A stretch of 8,249 nt of DNA from an uncultured Oscillospiraceae bacterium (GCA_910577915.1 CAJTOM010000088.1:1-8249), one strand, 5' to 3'; numbered from the stretch's first letter, positions 1 to 7,358 are shown. Numbers and translations: made by a program. The notes: generated from the letters alone by a model not told the origin.

Positions 1-84
1 GCCCCCCGCCGTTTATCCGCAAACAGGAGAATTTCGGCGGAACCCATCGGCGGAAAAGCTGGAATTTCCCTTCTCTCCACCCGC
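1..84. other. Intergenic stretch at left edge, no gene seen
   Basis: This stretch lies downstream of the minus-strand metalloregulator. I see no credible ORF and no stem-loop with a T-run that would act as its terminator. The only structure is a short direct repeat (CGGCGGAA at about 34-41 and again at 50-57) and a repeated GAATTTC. The regulator transcript may therefore end beyond the window edge. Confidence 0.5.
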
Positions 85-465
85 CTACGACACGCCGTCC
101 ATGGTCCGGCGCACGTGCTCCTTGATTTTCAGGAACGTCTCGTCGCTGAGGTCGTGCTCCACCTTGCAGGCGTCGGCGGAGGCCACCGCCTCGCTGACGC
201 CCAGGTAGACAAAAAAGTCCGCCAGGGTCCGGTGGCGCTCGTAGATGTGCTCGGCAATCTCCGCGCCGGCGGGCAGCAGATGGATGAAGCCCTCCTGATC
301 CATCTCGATGCAACCCTGCTCCCGCAGCTTCTTCATAGCCACGCTGACGCTGGGCTTGGAGAAACACAGCTCGTTGGCCACGTCGATGGACCGGACGCTC
401 CCCTGCCGCCGCTGTATGACCAGAATGGCCTCCAGATAGTCCTCCGCAGATGCGTATACGCGCAT
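85..465 (-). CDS. DtxR/MntR-family metal-dependent transcriptional regulator
   Basis: A 126-aa cytoplasmic repressor-type regulator with an N-terminal winged helix (about residues 5-65; recognition helix around SKPSVSVAMKKL) and a helical metal-binding/dimerisation domain (about 70-120). It lacks the C-terminal SH3-like domain of DtxR/IdeR, so its size resembles MntR. By hand alignment the metal ligands are D9, E12, H78, C100, E103 and H104. MntR of Bacillus subtilis has Glu where C100 sits, and DtxR has Cys there. DtxR has Met where D9 sits, and MntR has Asp. The site is thus a mixture of Mn-type and Fe-type ligands. I chose ATG at 465 because an upstream in-frame GTG at 477 would overlap the GGGAGG ribosome site. 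The gene has its own promoter and lies downstream of a membrane protein gene and a 120-aa gene. Family assignment is firm; the metal sensed is not known. Confidence 0.93.
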   Translation of the reverse strand: MRVYASAEDYLEAILVIQRRQGSVRSIDVANELCFSKPSVSVAMKKLREQGCIEMDQEGFIHLLPAGAEIAEHIYERHRTLADFFVYLGVSEAVASADACKVEHDLSDETFLKIKEHVRRTMDGVS

Positions 466-525
466 AGGACTCCACACCTCCCAGGATCGGGCACGGGGCC
501 CGGATTTTACCGCTGGCTGCTTGTC

Positions 526-554
526 AGTATACCACAGGCGGGGGATTTTCGCAA
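526..554 (-). promoter_or_regulatory. Sigma-A-type promoter for the DtxR-family gene
   Basis: Read on the minus strand, TTGCGA (549-554) lies exactly 17 bp from TATACT (526-531), which is preceded by TGG, forming an extended -10 (TGnTATACT). It sits about 60 bp upstream of the regulator's ATG and gives the regulator a transcript independent of the genes upstream. I see no palindromic operator clear enough to call. Confidence 0.75.
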
Positions 555-585
555 GGGGCGCCTCCCCCGGCCGTGAGGACAGGTC

Positions 586-948
586 CTAAAACGCCAGGTA
601 GAGCTCCATACGCACCTCGCCGGGGCCGATCTCCACCTGGGCCCCGTCCAGCATCTGGCCCACCAGCGACATCTCGCTGTCGCTGGTATACTGGTCCTCG
701 CCGGCCAGCTCCCAGTAGGTCTCCACCAGGGCCGGGTCCCGGACCGCCGGCTGGAGCAGGGCGGCCATGCGCTCCACCATGGCCCGGTTCTCCGGGGCGA
801 AGCCGCCCCGGATGTGCAGGCGCAGACCCTCCTCCTCCCGGACGAGGCGCAGGTTGAGCTCCCGGCAGCCGGCCAGCAGCATGGCGTGATTGAGCTCGCT
901 GACCACGTGGTTCATTCTCCGGCGGGCCATGTGCATCCGTTTTTTCAT
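586..948 (-). CDS. Conserved-looking small protein of unknown function, coupled to the membrane protein gene
   Basis: A 120-aa protein I cannot assign to a named family. It has a basic N-terminus (KKRMHMARRRM), a first helix (about residues 10-27), two likely beta strands (LNLRLVRE, LRLHIRGGF), two helices (about 52-67 and 72-83) and an acidic, strand-forming C-terminal half ending MELYLAF. There is no signal peptide, membrane span, Cys/His cluster or nucleotide-binding motif, so it is probably a soluble cytosolic alpha/beta protein. Its ATG lies 5 nt past the TAA of the upstream membrane protein gene, and its GGAG ribosome site (957-960) lies inside that gene's end, so the two are almost certainly co-transcribed and translationally coupled. 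A partner or accessory role for the membrane protein is inferred from this arrangement alone. M5 and M7 are alternative starts. Confidence 0.8.
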   Translation of the reverse strand: MKKRMHMARRRMNHVVSELNHAMLLAGCRELNLRLVREEEGLRLHIRGGFAPENRAMVERMAALLQPAVRDPALVETYWELAGEDQYTSDSEMSLVGQMLDGAQVEIGPGEVRMELYLAF

Positions 949-953
949 ATGCG

Positions 954-2231
954 TTACTCCTCTGAGGGCTCCGGCGTCACCGCCTCAATGATGGGGATCA
1001 TCAAAATGCAGACCAGTCCCGCCGCAAAGCCGTTGTTGTATAGATTCATCCCCCCGTGGAGGAACCCGGTGTTCTGGACAATCGTCATGTGGGCAAAGCC
1101 GGCGGCCACCCCCCAGTGCCACCCGAACTGCCCCGCGATGGGAGCCAGGCAGGTGCACAGCAGCGTCGCCAGCAGCACGCCGGGGGAGGTGATGGGCACC
1201 TGGATCATCAGCAGGGACGCCATCACCGCCCCCGCCATCACCGGCAGGACGTTGCGCGGGTGCTTGCCGAAGGCCCCGAAGCCCGTCATGGCGAACAGGC
1301 AGCACACCAGCGGCCCGTTGAGCCGCACCCCCAGGGGGTACAGCGCCAGCAGGTAGGCGAAGCCCACGCCCCCCACCAAAGCCATGTTTACCAGGGTCCG
1401 GGCGGGGCCGTCCAGCAGGATAAAGTCCGCCACCGCGCGGCCGGAGTGGCGCAGAACCCGCCGGTAGTCCCTCCAGCTCCGGCAGCCCAGCCGGATCCCC
1501 GCCGCCAGCAGCCCCCCCAGCAGGGCGGTCATCAGGCCGCATAGCAGCAGGTGCCCCTCCCTGCTCCAGCTGTCGTGGGAGGTGAACTCCACGCCGAAGC
1601 CCTTGAAGAAGCTGGCCAGCCCCAGGCCCAGGATGCCGGCGGCAAAGCCCACGTTGTACAGGTTGTAGCCCTGGTGGACGCGGGTGGTATACCGGGCGAT
1701 GGCCGGCAGAAGAAAGCCGATCACCAGTCCGCACAGGCTCATGGCCAGCCACCGGAAGCCGGGGCGCACCCGGACCAGCAGAAAGCTGACCATGGGGGAG
1801 AGGCAGGTGCCGTACAGGATCAGATAGACGTAGCGGGCGAAGCTCTCCCGCTTGTAGAGGGCGTGGAGCCAGCCGCCGATGACGATGGGGGTGATGTTCA
1901 GCAGGTTCTTGCCCAGCAGGGCGAAGCCCGCCATCAGAAACAGGCACGCCAGGGCCGCCCCGGTGATGGGCAGCTTCATCCGCCGGATCAGCAGCAGGCT
2001 CAGCAGCAGCACCAGCGCCGCGTTCAGCAGCGCCGCTCCCACCCCGCCGATGGCCATGGGGTCGGTGATGAGCCCTGCCTCGCTGGTCTGGATCCGCCAC
2101 AGTCCTGTCAGCAGGGAGGCGTTGGGCTGGGCGATCACCGCGCACAGCAGCAGCAGCCCCGCCAGCGCCAGCAGCATCCACTCCAGATGGTTCTCCAAGC
2201 GCGCGCCCCGTCTCGTCGTCTCCTCCACCAT
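954..2231 (-). CDS. DUF1576-like polytopic membrane protein with two homologous halves
   Basis: A 425-aa integral membrane protein with about 11-13 hydrophobic segments. It resembles, from memory, the DUF1576 family of uncharacterised Firmicutes membrane proteins. Its two halves are clearly duplicated in parallel order. GFALLGKN (about residues 102-109) matches GFGAFGKH (317-324), each followed by a Pro-containing hydrophobic stretch. YGTCLSPM matches LCTCLAPI. HQGYNLYNVGFAAG (186-199) matches HGGMNLYNNGFAAG (392-405). The conserved polar Lys, His, Asn and Tyr residues within membrane segments suggest a transport path, but no substrate is known. I preferred ATG at 2231 because GGGGGG at 2238-2243 lies 6 nt upstream. 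The in-frame ATG at 2255 would add 8 residues but has no ribosome site. The gene heads a probable operon with the 120-aa protein, upstream of the metalloregulator. Confidence 0.85.
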   Translation of the reverse strand: MVEETTRRGARLENHLEWMLLALAGLLLLCAVIAQPNASLLTGLWRIQTSEAGLITDPMAIGGVGAALLNAALVLLLSLLLIRRMKLPITGAALACLFLMAGFALLGKNLLNITPIVIGGWLHALYKRESFARYVYLILYGTCLSPMVSFLLVRVRPGFRWLAMSLCGLVIGFLLPAIARYTTRVHQGYNLYNVGFAAGILGLGLASFFKGFGVEFTSHDSWSREGHLLLCGLMTALLGGLLAAGIRLGCRSWRDYRRVLRHSGRAVADFILLDGPARTLVNMALVGGVGFAYLLALYPLGVRLNGPLVCCLFAMTGFGAFGKHPRNVLPVMAGAVMASLLMIQVPITSPGVLLATLLCTCLAPIAGQFGWHWGVAAGFAHMTIVQNTGFLHGGMNLYNNGFAAGLVCILMIPIIEAVTPEPSEE

Positions 2232-2262
2232 AAGCCGCCCCCCTATTTCCTTCATATGACCA

Positions 2263-2290
2263 GTTTATACAATCGGCCGCTGTTTGGCAA
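2263..2290 (-). promoter_or_regulatory. Possible promoter for the DUF1576-like gene
   Basis: On the minus strand TTGCCA is followed 15 bp later by TATAAA, just upstream of the membrane protein's 5' end. The spacing is short, so this is a tentative call. The position, in the divergent gap facing the phosphorylase promoter, is where a promoter is expected. Confidence 0.4.
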
Positions 2291-2334
2291 GCCTCAATTT
2301 TTCTTTTTCGGGGCTTTTCTTTCTCCGCCCGGGG

Positions 2335-2343
2335 TGTTATACT
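2335..2343 (+). promoter_or_regulatory. Extended -10 promoter for glycogen phosphorylase
   Basis: TGTTATACT is a full extended -10 (TGnTATACT). The -35 position 17 bp upstream reads TTTTCT and is weak, as is common with extended -10 promoters. The start codon at 2420 lies about 70 nt past the expected transcription start. An AGGAG ribosome site is at 2404-2408, with an 11-nt spacing that is somewhat long. Confidence 0.6.
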
Positions 2344-2419
2344 GCTTATATCCTCAGCGCTATGAAAAACGAGCAAAGTATTTTCCCCATCTCATTCTCA
2401 TACAGGAGCGTATTTTGCC

Positions 2420-4696
2420 ATGACAGAACTGAAACAACAGCTTGCAGGGATCACCCGTGAGCGCTTCGCTCTCGACCCGGAGGCCTGCGGGGACCGGCAG
2501 CTCTACCAGGCGCTGCTGGCGCTGACCCGCCGTCTGGCGGAGGAGCGGCCCGCCCCCGTGGGGGAGCGGAAGCTCTACTACTTCTCCGCAGAATTTCTGG
2601 TGGGAAAGCTGCTGAGCAACAATCTGCTGGCCCTGGGCATCCACGGGCAGGTGCGGGAGCTGCTGGCCTCCATGGGCCGGGAGCTGGGGGACCTGGAGGA
2701 GCTGGAGCCGGAACCCTCCCTGGGCAACGGCGGCCTGGGCCGGCTGGCCGCCTGCTTCCTGGACTCCATCGCCGCCCTGGGCCTTCAGGGGGACGGCGTG
2801 GGCCTCAACTACCACTACGGCCTGTTCCGGCAGCAGTTTGCCGGCTGCAAGCAGGAGGAGACCCCCAACCCCTGGATAGAGCCTGAGAGCTGGCTCATCC
2901 CCACAGGGAAGTCCTTCACGGTCCCCTTCGGCGGCCTTCCCCTGAAGGCCGTGCTGTGGGATGTGGCCGTCCCCGGGGCATACAGTGGGTGCGCCAACCG
3001 CCTGCACCTCTTCGATGTGGAGGAGCCCGCCGGCGCGCCGGAGGAGGGCATTGCCTTTGACAAGACGGACATCGCCCACCAGCTGACCAGCTTCCTCTAC
3101 CCCGACGACGGGGACGAGGAGGGCCGGCTGCTGCGGGTGTACCAGCAGTACTTCATGGTCTCCGCCGGGGCCCAGCTGATCCTCCAGGAGCTGAAGGAGC
3201 GGGGCTACGGCCTGGAGGAGCTGGCGGACCACGTGGTCATCCAGATCAACGACACCCACCCCTCCATGGTTATCCCCGAGCTGATCCGCCTGCTCACCGA
3301 GGGGGGCCTGACCATGGACCAGGCCATCGATCAGGTCAGCAGGACCTGCGCCTACACCAACCACACCATCCTGGCGGAGGCCCTGGAGAAGTGGCCCCTG
3401 GCCTTTATCGAGAAGGTCGCCCCCCTGCTGGCGCCCATCATCCGGGAGCTGGACCGGCGGGTCCGGGAGACCTGCCCCGACGAGCAGACGGCCATTCTGG
3501 ACGAGAAGGAGCTGGTCCACATGGCCCACATGGACATCCACTACGGCTTCTCCGTCAACGGCGTGGCCGCCCTGCACACGGAGATTCTCAAGAGCGCGGA
3601 GCTGCAGCCCTTCTATGCGCTCTATCCCGGCAAGTTCAACAACAAGACCAACGGCGTCACCCTCCGCCGCTGGCTGGAAGCCTGCAACCCGGATCTGACG
3701 GCCCTTATCGACGGCTGCATCGGCGACGGCTGGCGCAGGGACCCGGCGCGGCTGGAGGAGTTGGAGCGGTACGCCCATGACGCCCAGGTACTCAGCCGCC
3801 TGCTGGCGGTGAAGCAGAGCGCCAAGGAGCGCTTCTGCGGCTTTCTCAGAGAGGCCCAGGGGGTGGCGCTGGACCCCAACTCCATCTTCGACGTACAGAT
3901 CAAGCGGCTCCACGAGTACAAGCGCCAGCAGATGAACGCCCTGTACGTCGTGCACCAGTACCTGGAGATCAAGGCCGGCCGCCTCCCGGAGCGGCCCGTC
4001 ACCGTTCTCTTCGGCGCCAAGGCCGCCCCAGCCTATGTGATGGCCAAGCACATCATCCACCTCATCCTCTGCCTCCAGGCCCTGATTGAGAATGACCCGG
4101 AGGTGCGCCCCTGGCTCCGGGTGGCCATGGTGGAGAACTACAACGTCACCTGGGCGGAGCGGCTGATCCCCGCCGCAGACATCTCCGAGCAGATCTCCCT
4201 GGCCTCCAAGGAGGCCAGCGGCACCGGCAACATGAAGCTGATGGCCAACGGCGCGGTAACCCTGGGCACCCTGGACGGGGCCAACGTGGAGATCGCCCAG
4301 CTGGTAGGGCCGGGGAACATCTACACCTTCGGCACCCCCAGCGACCAGGTCATCCGCATGTACGACGACAAGGGCGGCCAGCGCTACCGGGCCCTGGATT
4401 ACTATCACTCCCCCAAGGTGGAGCGGCTGGTGGACTTCCTTCTGTCCGAGGAGCTGCTGCGCATCGGCGATCCCCTGTGCCTGGCGGCCCTGTGGCGGGA
4501 CATGAAGGGCAAGGACTGGTTCATGGCCCTGCTGGATCTGGAGGAGTATATCGCCGTGAAGAACCAGGCCCTGCGGGCCTACGGCGGCCGGGAGACCTGG
4601 GCCCGGAAGATGCTGGTCAACATCGCCAAATCCGGCTACTTCTCTTCCGACCGGACCATCCGGCAGTACAACGAGGAGATCTGGCGTCTGGGCTGA
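2420..4696 (+). CDS. glgP: Glycogen/alpha-glucan phosphorylase
   Basis: A complete 758-aa GT35-family phosphorylase. It removes glucose units from the non-reducing ends of glycogen or maltodextrin using phosphate, releasing glucose-1-phosphate in the cytosol. Family signatures appear in order: KLYYFSAEFLVGK near the N-terminus, EPSLGNGGLGRLA (about 98-110), INDTHP (276-281), VNGVAALH (379-386), NNKTNG (407-412), KRLHEYKR (495-502, the phosphate/PLP-contact segment) and EASGTGNMK, whose Lys606 should carry pyridoxal phosphate. These are followed by TLDGANVE with Glu624. It is shorter than the roughly 800-840 residues of Escherichia coli and animal enzymes. The shortening is in the N-terminus and peripheral loops, with the catalytic core intact. 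The N-terminal phosphorylation region used for control in animals is absent. No glycogen synthesis or branching gene is adjacent; it appears monocistronic, with its own promoter and terminator. Preference for glycogen versus maltodextrin cannot be read from the sequence. Confidence 0.97.
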   Translation: MTELKQQLAGITRERFALDPEACGDRQLYQALLALTRRLAEERPAPVGERKLYYFSAEFLVGKLLSNNLLALGIHGQVRELLASMGRELGDLEELEPEPSLGNGGLGRLAACFLDSIAALGLQGDGVGLNYHYGLFRQQFAGCKQEETPNPWIEPESWLIPTGKSFTVPFGGLPLKAVLWDVAVPGAYSGCANRLHLFDVEEPAGAPEEGIAFDKTDIAHQLTSFLYPDDGDEEGRLLRVYQQYFMVSAGAQLILQELKERGYGLEELADHVVIQINDTHPSMVIPELIRLLTEGGLTMDQAIDQVSRTCAYTNHTILAEALEKWPLAFIEKVAPLLAPIIRELDRRVRETCPDEQTAILDEKELVHMAHMDIHYGFSVNGVAALHTEILKSAELQPFYALYPGKFNNKTNGVTLRRWLEACNPDLTALIDGCIGDGWRRDPARLEELERYAHDAQVLSRLLAVKQSAKERFCGFLREAQGVALDPNSIFDVQIKRLHEYKRQQMNALYVVHQYLEIKAGRLPERPVTVLFGAKAAPAYVMAKHIIHLILCLQALIENDPEVRPWLRVAMVENYNVTWAERLIPAADISEQISLASKEASGTGNMKLMANGAVTLGTLDGANVEIAQLVGPGNIYTFGTPSDQVIRMYDDKGGQRYRALDYYHSPKVERLVDFLLSEELLRIGDPLCLAALWRDMKGKDWFMALLDLEEYIAVKNQALRAYGGRETWARKMLVNIAKSGYFSSDRTIRQYNEEIWRLG

Positions 4697-4720
4697 TCCG
4701 GCGCGTTCCCCCCATATGCG

Positions 4721-4756
4721 AACAGGACGTACCCAAAGCGGGTACGTCCTGTTTTT
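4721..4756 (+). terminator. Intrinsic terminator of glycogen phosphorylase
   Basis: A perfect 14-bp stem (4721-4734 with 4740-4753) with a 5-nt loop AAAGC runs into TTTTT (4752-4756), 24 nt past the phosphorylase stop. The minus-strand side lacks a T-run, so it acts mainly on the plus strand, although the convergent HAD gene also ends nearby and may use the hairpin as a 3' end. Confidence 0.93.
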
Positions 4757-4779
4757 CTGCCAGGTCAGACGTTTGGGCG

Positions 4780-5598
4780 TCAGAGCAGGAAGCGCTCGAT
4801 CACCTCGGCGATGCCGTCGTGGTTGTTGTCCCGCTGGGTGACGTAGTCCGCGGCCTCCTTGGCCGCCGGTATGCCGTTGCACATGGCCGCCCCCACGCCG
4901 GCGGCCCGGAGCATGGAGATGTCGTTGGCCTCGTCCCCCGCCGCCACGGCGTCGGTAATGGGGATGCCCAGGCGGCGGCACAGCTCCTCCACCGCCCAGC
5001 CCTTGTTCACCCCTGCCGTCACCATCTCCAGAAACTGGGGGCTGGAGCGGAAAAAATCCACCCGCCCGGAGAGACGCTCCCCCAGCCAGCGCTCCATGTC
5101 CTCCAGGACCCCGGTGTCCTCCCTGTCGATCACCAGGGTCTTCACCGGCGTCTCCGCCAGGTCCCGGCGTACATCCCCGATGACCCGGAAGGTCATGTCC
5201 GTCCGGCCGCAGTACCACTGGGCCACCGACCGGTCGCAGCGCTCCTCAATGACCACCTGCTCCCGGTCGTAGGTGTGGGCGTAGGCCCCACGCCGGCAGG
5301 CCTCGTCAAAGACCGCGTACAGGTCCTCCCGGGCCATGGGGCGGCGGGACACCGCCTCCTCACGGGTGCAGTCGTAGATCACCGCCCCGTTGTAGGCGAT
5401 GACAAAGCACCCCGGCCCCGCCAGCTCCAGCCGCCTAGCCTGGATCAGGGCGCTGGACAGGGGCCGCCCGGAGGCCACCACGATCCGCTTCCCCCGGGCC
5501 AGGGCCGCCTCGATGGCCCGGCGGCTGCCGGGGGTGACCTCCTTCCGGTCGTTGAGCAGGGTGTCGTCCAGATCCGTAAATAAAATTTGTCCGCTCAT
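4780..5598 (-). CDS. Cof-type HAD-superfamily phosphatase
   Basis: A 272-aa cytosolic HAD hydrolase of the Cof/YidA type (subfamily IIB cap). All four catalytic motifs are present: DLDDT with nucleophile D9 and acid/base D11, SGR at 43-45, Lys199 in VNKGWAV, and GDEANDISML at 221-230, whose acidic residues bind Mg2+. The cap domain lies between about residues 85 and 190. Members dephosphorylate sugar phosphates, flavin or pyridoxal phosphates and similar metabolites, and substrate cannot be predicted reliably. The start is supported by an AAGG ribosome site about 9 nt upstream. It follows ptsI on the same strand with a 54-nt gap occupied by a terminator-like hairpin, so expression may depend on read-through or an unrecognised promoter. 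Its location beside PTS and glucan genes fits a sugar-phosphate substrate, which is inference. Confidence 0.93.
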   Translation of the reverse strand: MSGQILFTDLDDTLLNDRKEVTPGSRRAIEAALARGKRIVVASGRPLSSALIQARRLELAGPGCFVIAYNGAVIYDCTREEAVSRRPMAREDLYAVFDEACRRGAYAHTYDREQVVIEERCDRSVAQWYCGRTDMTFRVIGDVRRDLAETPVKTLVIDREDTGVLEDMERWLGERLSGRVDFFRSSPQFLEMVTAGVNKGWAVEELCRRLGIPITDAVAAGDEANDISMLRAAGVGAAMCNGIPAAKEAADYVTQRDNNHDGIAEVIERFLL

Positions 5599-5619
5599 TC
5601 TAATTCGCCTTTCTATCGT

Positions 5620-5645
5620 AAAAGGGGCGGTAGTCCGCCCCTTTT
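5620..5645 (-). terminator. Terminator-like hairpin between ptsI and the HAD gene
   Basis: A perfect 11-bp inverted repeat around a 4-nt loop: a GC-rich core GGGGCGG/CCGCCCC flanked by AAAA and TTTT. On the minus strand it follows the ptsI stop by 7 nt and ends in TTTT. The plus strand also ends in five T residues, so it could work in both directions. Confidence 0.8.
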
Positions 5646-5652
5646 TGTCCGC

Positions 5653-7308
5653 TCAGCACTCCAGCATCTCCAGGCCGCAGGTCTTGGCAATGCTCCGGCG
5701 GAGCTCCGCCCGCAGAGGCAGGACGCTGGAGGGGGATACGCTCAGCTCGTCGATGCCGATGGCCAGGAAGGTGGGCAGCAGCCGCAGATCCCCGCCCAGC
5801 TCGCCGCAGATGCCGATCCAGATGCCGTTGGCGTGGGCGGCGTCCGCCGCCATCTTCAGGGCCCGCAGGACGGCGGGGTGGTGGGGATCGAAGAACTTGC
5901 CCAGGTCGTTGCACTGGCGGTCACAGGCCAGGGTGTACTGGGTCAGATCGTTGGTGCCCACCGAGAAGAAATCCACGTGCTTGGCCAGATCCCTGGCGAT
6001 GAGCACAGAGGCGGGGGTCTCGATCATAATGCCGATCTCCGTGTCCGGATTGAAGGGAATCCCCTCCTCCGCCAGCTCCTGCATCACGCTCTCACAGGCC
6101 CGGCGGCACTCCTTGATCTCCCACACGGAGGTGATCATGGGGAACATGATGGCCACCTTGCCGTAGGCGGAGGCCCGGTACAGAGCCCGCAGCTGGGTGC
6201 GGAACACCTCCGGCCGGTTCAGGCAGACGCGGATGGCCCGCACGCCCATAGCCGGGTTCGTCTCCCTAGCCAGGCGGAAGTAGGCCGCCTGCTTGTCCGC
6301 GCCGATGTCCAGGGTGCGGATGATCACCCGCTTGCCGCCCATGGCGGCGGCCACGGCCCTGTAGGCCTGGAACTGCTCCTCCTCGGTGGGGTAGTCCTTG
6401 GCGGCCAGATAGAGAAACTCGGAGCGGAATAGGCCGATGCCCCGGCCGTCGTTGGCCTGGACGGCGGTCACATCCTCGGGGGTGTTGATGTTACAGCAGA
6501 TGCTGACCCGCCGGCCATCCAGGGTCACATCCTCCTTCCCCTTCATGGACTGGAGCAGCTTCTTCGTCTCGATCTGCTTCTCATGCTTGTCCTTGATGGC
6601 GGCGAGGGTCAGCTCGTCGGGCTCGATGATGAGCTGACCAGTCTCCCCGTCTATGTAGGCCAGCCGGCCGGTGTGCTCCGGCTTCAGGCTCTCCCCCAGG
6701 CCGCAGACGGCAGGGATGCCCATGGTGCGGGCCAGGATGGCGGCGTGGCTGTTGCCGGAACCGTTCCGGGTGGCGAAGGCCAAGATGCGGCTCTTGTCCA
6801 GCTGGATGGTCTCGGAGGGCGCCAGATCGTCGGTGCACAGAATCACCGCCTCCTCCGCGTCGAGGCCGCCGGCGGTGATCCCCATGAGGTTGTTGAGGAT
6901 ACGCCGGGTCACGTCCCGCACGTCCGCGGCCCGGGCCTTCATGTAGGCGTCGTCCATGTTGACAAACATCTCCGCGAACTGAACGCCGGCCTGCTGCACG
7001 GCGTACTCGATGCAGCAGCGCTCCTCCCGCAGGGTGTTCATGATGGCGGCCATATAGTCCTCATCGTCCACAAACATGGCGTGGGTCTCAAAGAGGACGG
7101 CGGACTTGTCGCCGGCCTCCCGCCGGCACTTCTTCGCCAGAACCTCCAGCTGGGCCTTGGTCTTCTCCTGGGCCTCCGCCAGGCGCCGCTTCTCCTGCTC
7201 CAGGTCCTGCGCAGGGCGCTTGACGACGGCGGCGTCCGTCCGGTGGTAAAAGTAGATAGGGCCGTGCTCCACGCCGGCGGAGACGCCCTTGCCCTGTATC
7301 AGAATCAT
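5653..7308 (-). CDS. ptsI: Phosphoenolpyruvate-protein phosphotransferase (PTS Enzyme I)
   Basis: A 551-aa cytosolic Enzyme I that takes phosphate from PEP onto a histidine and passes it to HPr, powering sugar uptake by the PTS. Domains in order: an N-terminal helical HPr-binding part (about 1-145), the swivelling phosphohistidine domain with active His188 in GNSHAAILARTMGIPA, and a C-terminal PEP-binding barrel. In the barrel GLFRSEFL (Arg295), RTLDIGADK (Arg331), DFFSVGTNDLTQYTLACDR and GICGELGGD (Cys502) match the family's PEP and metal sites. The residue two before His188 is Asn instead of the usual Thr of TSH, a variant I recall in other Clostridia proteins. The C-terminus is some 20 residues shorter than that of Escherichia coli. 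The GGGGAG ribosome site sits 6 nt upstream of the ATG. No HPr or Enzyme II gene is adjacent. A role as a specialised paralogue cannot be excluded. Confidence 0.95.
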   Translation of the reverse strand: MILIQGKGVSAGVEHGPIYFYHRTDAAVVKRPAQDLEQEKRRLAEAQEKTKAQLEVLAKKCRREAGDKSAVLFETHAMFVDDEDYMAAIMNTLREERCCIEYAVQQAGVQFAEMFVNMDDAYMKARAADVRDVTRRILNNLMGITAGGLDAEEAVILCTDDLAPSETIQLDKSRILAFATRNGSGNSHAAILARTMGIPAVCGLGESLKPEHTGRLAYIDGETGQLIIEPDELTLAAIKDKHEKQIETKKLLQSMKGKEDVTLDGRRVSICCNINTPEDVTAVQANDGRGIGLFRSEFLYLAAKDYPTEEEQFQAYRAVAAAMGGKRVIIRTLDIGADKQAAYFRLARETNPAMGVRAIRVCLNRPEVFRTQLRALYRASAYGKVAIMFPMITSVWEIKECRRACESVMQELAEEGIPFNPDTEIGIMIETPASVLIARDLAKHVDFFSVGTNDLTQYTLACDRQCNDLGKFFDPHHPAVLRALKMAADAAHANGIWIGICGELGGDLRLLPTFLAIGIDELSVSPSSVLPLRAELRRSIAKTCGLEMLEC

Positions 7309-7337
7309 CGCTGTCTCCCCATTCGATCATATTGCAA

Positions 7338-7354
7338 GCGGGACAGCATCCCGC
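7338..7354 (-). promoter_or_regulatory. Hairpin in the ptsI 5' leader (proximal)
   Basis: A perfect inverted repeat GCGGGA/TCCCGC with a 5-nt loop, located about 30 nt upstream of the ptsI start codon. It would form in the leader transcribed from the promoter at 7410-7438. No T-run follows, so it is not a terminator. A structural or regulatory role is unproven. Confidence 0.45.
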
Positions 7355-7358
7355 GTCC

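Noticed and set aside
34..57. Short direct repeats at the left edge as a possible array
   Set aside because: There are only two 8-bp copies in GC-rich DNA, with no regular spacers, so chance is sufficient.
985..2376. A 463-codon minus-strand frame overlapping the membrane protein gene
   Set aside because: It is the same strand in another frame, rich in Gly, Ala, Pro and Arg with no domain. The alternative frame encodes a clear duplicated membrane protein.
2363..2376. A catabolite-repression (cre)-like sequence before the phosphorylase gene
   Set aside because: TGAAAAACGAGCAAA looks similar but has one base too many between TG and CG compared with the consensus, so I do not call it.
4721..4753. 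Operator or regulatory palindrome with a perfect 14-bp arm
   Set aside because: The T-run and its position right after the phosphorylase stop make it a plain intrinsic terminator.
2360..5218. A 952-codon open frame on the minus strand opposite the phosphorylase
   Set aside because: It runs antisense to an unmistakable glycogen phosphorylase, is low-complexity (Gly, Gln, Val, Leu, His-rich) and crosses into the HAD gene. Long antisense frames are expected in GC-rich coding DNA.
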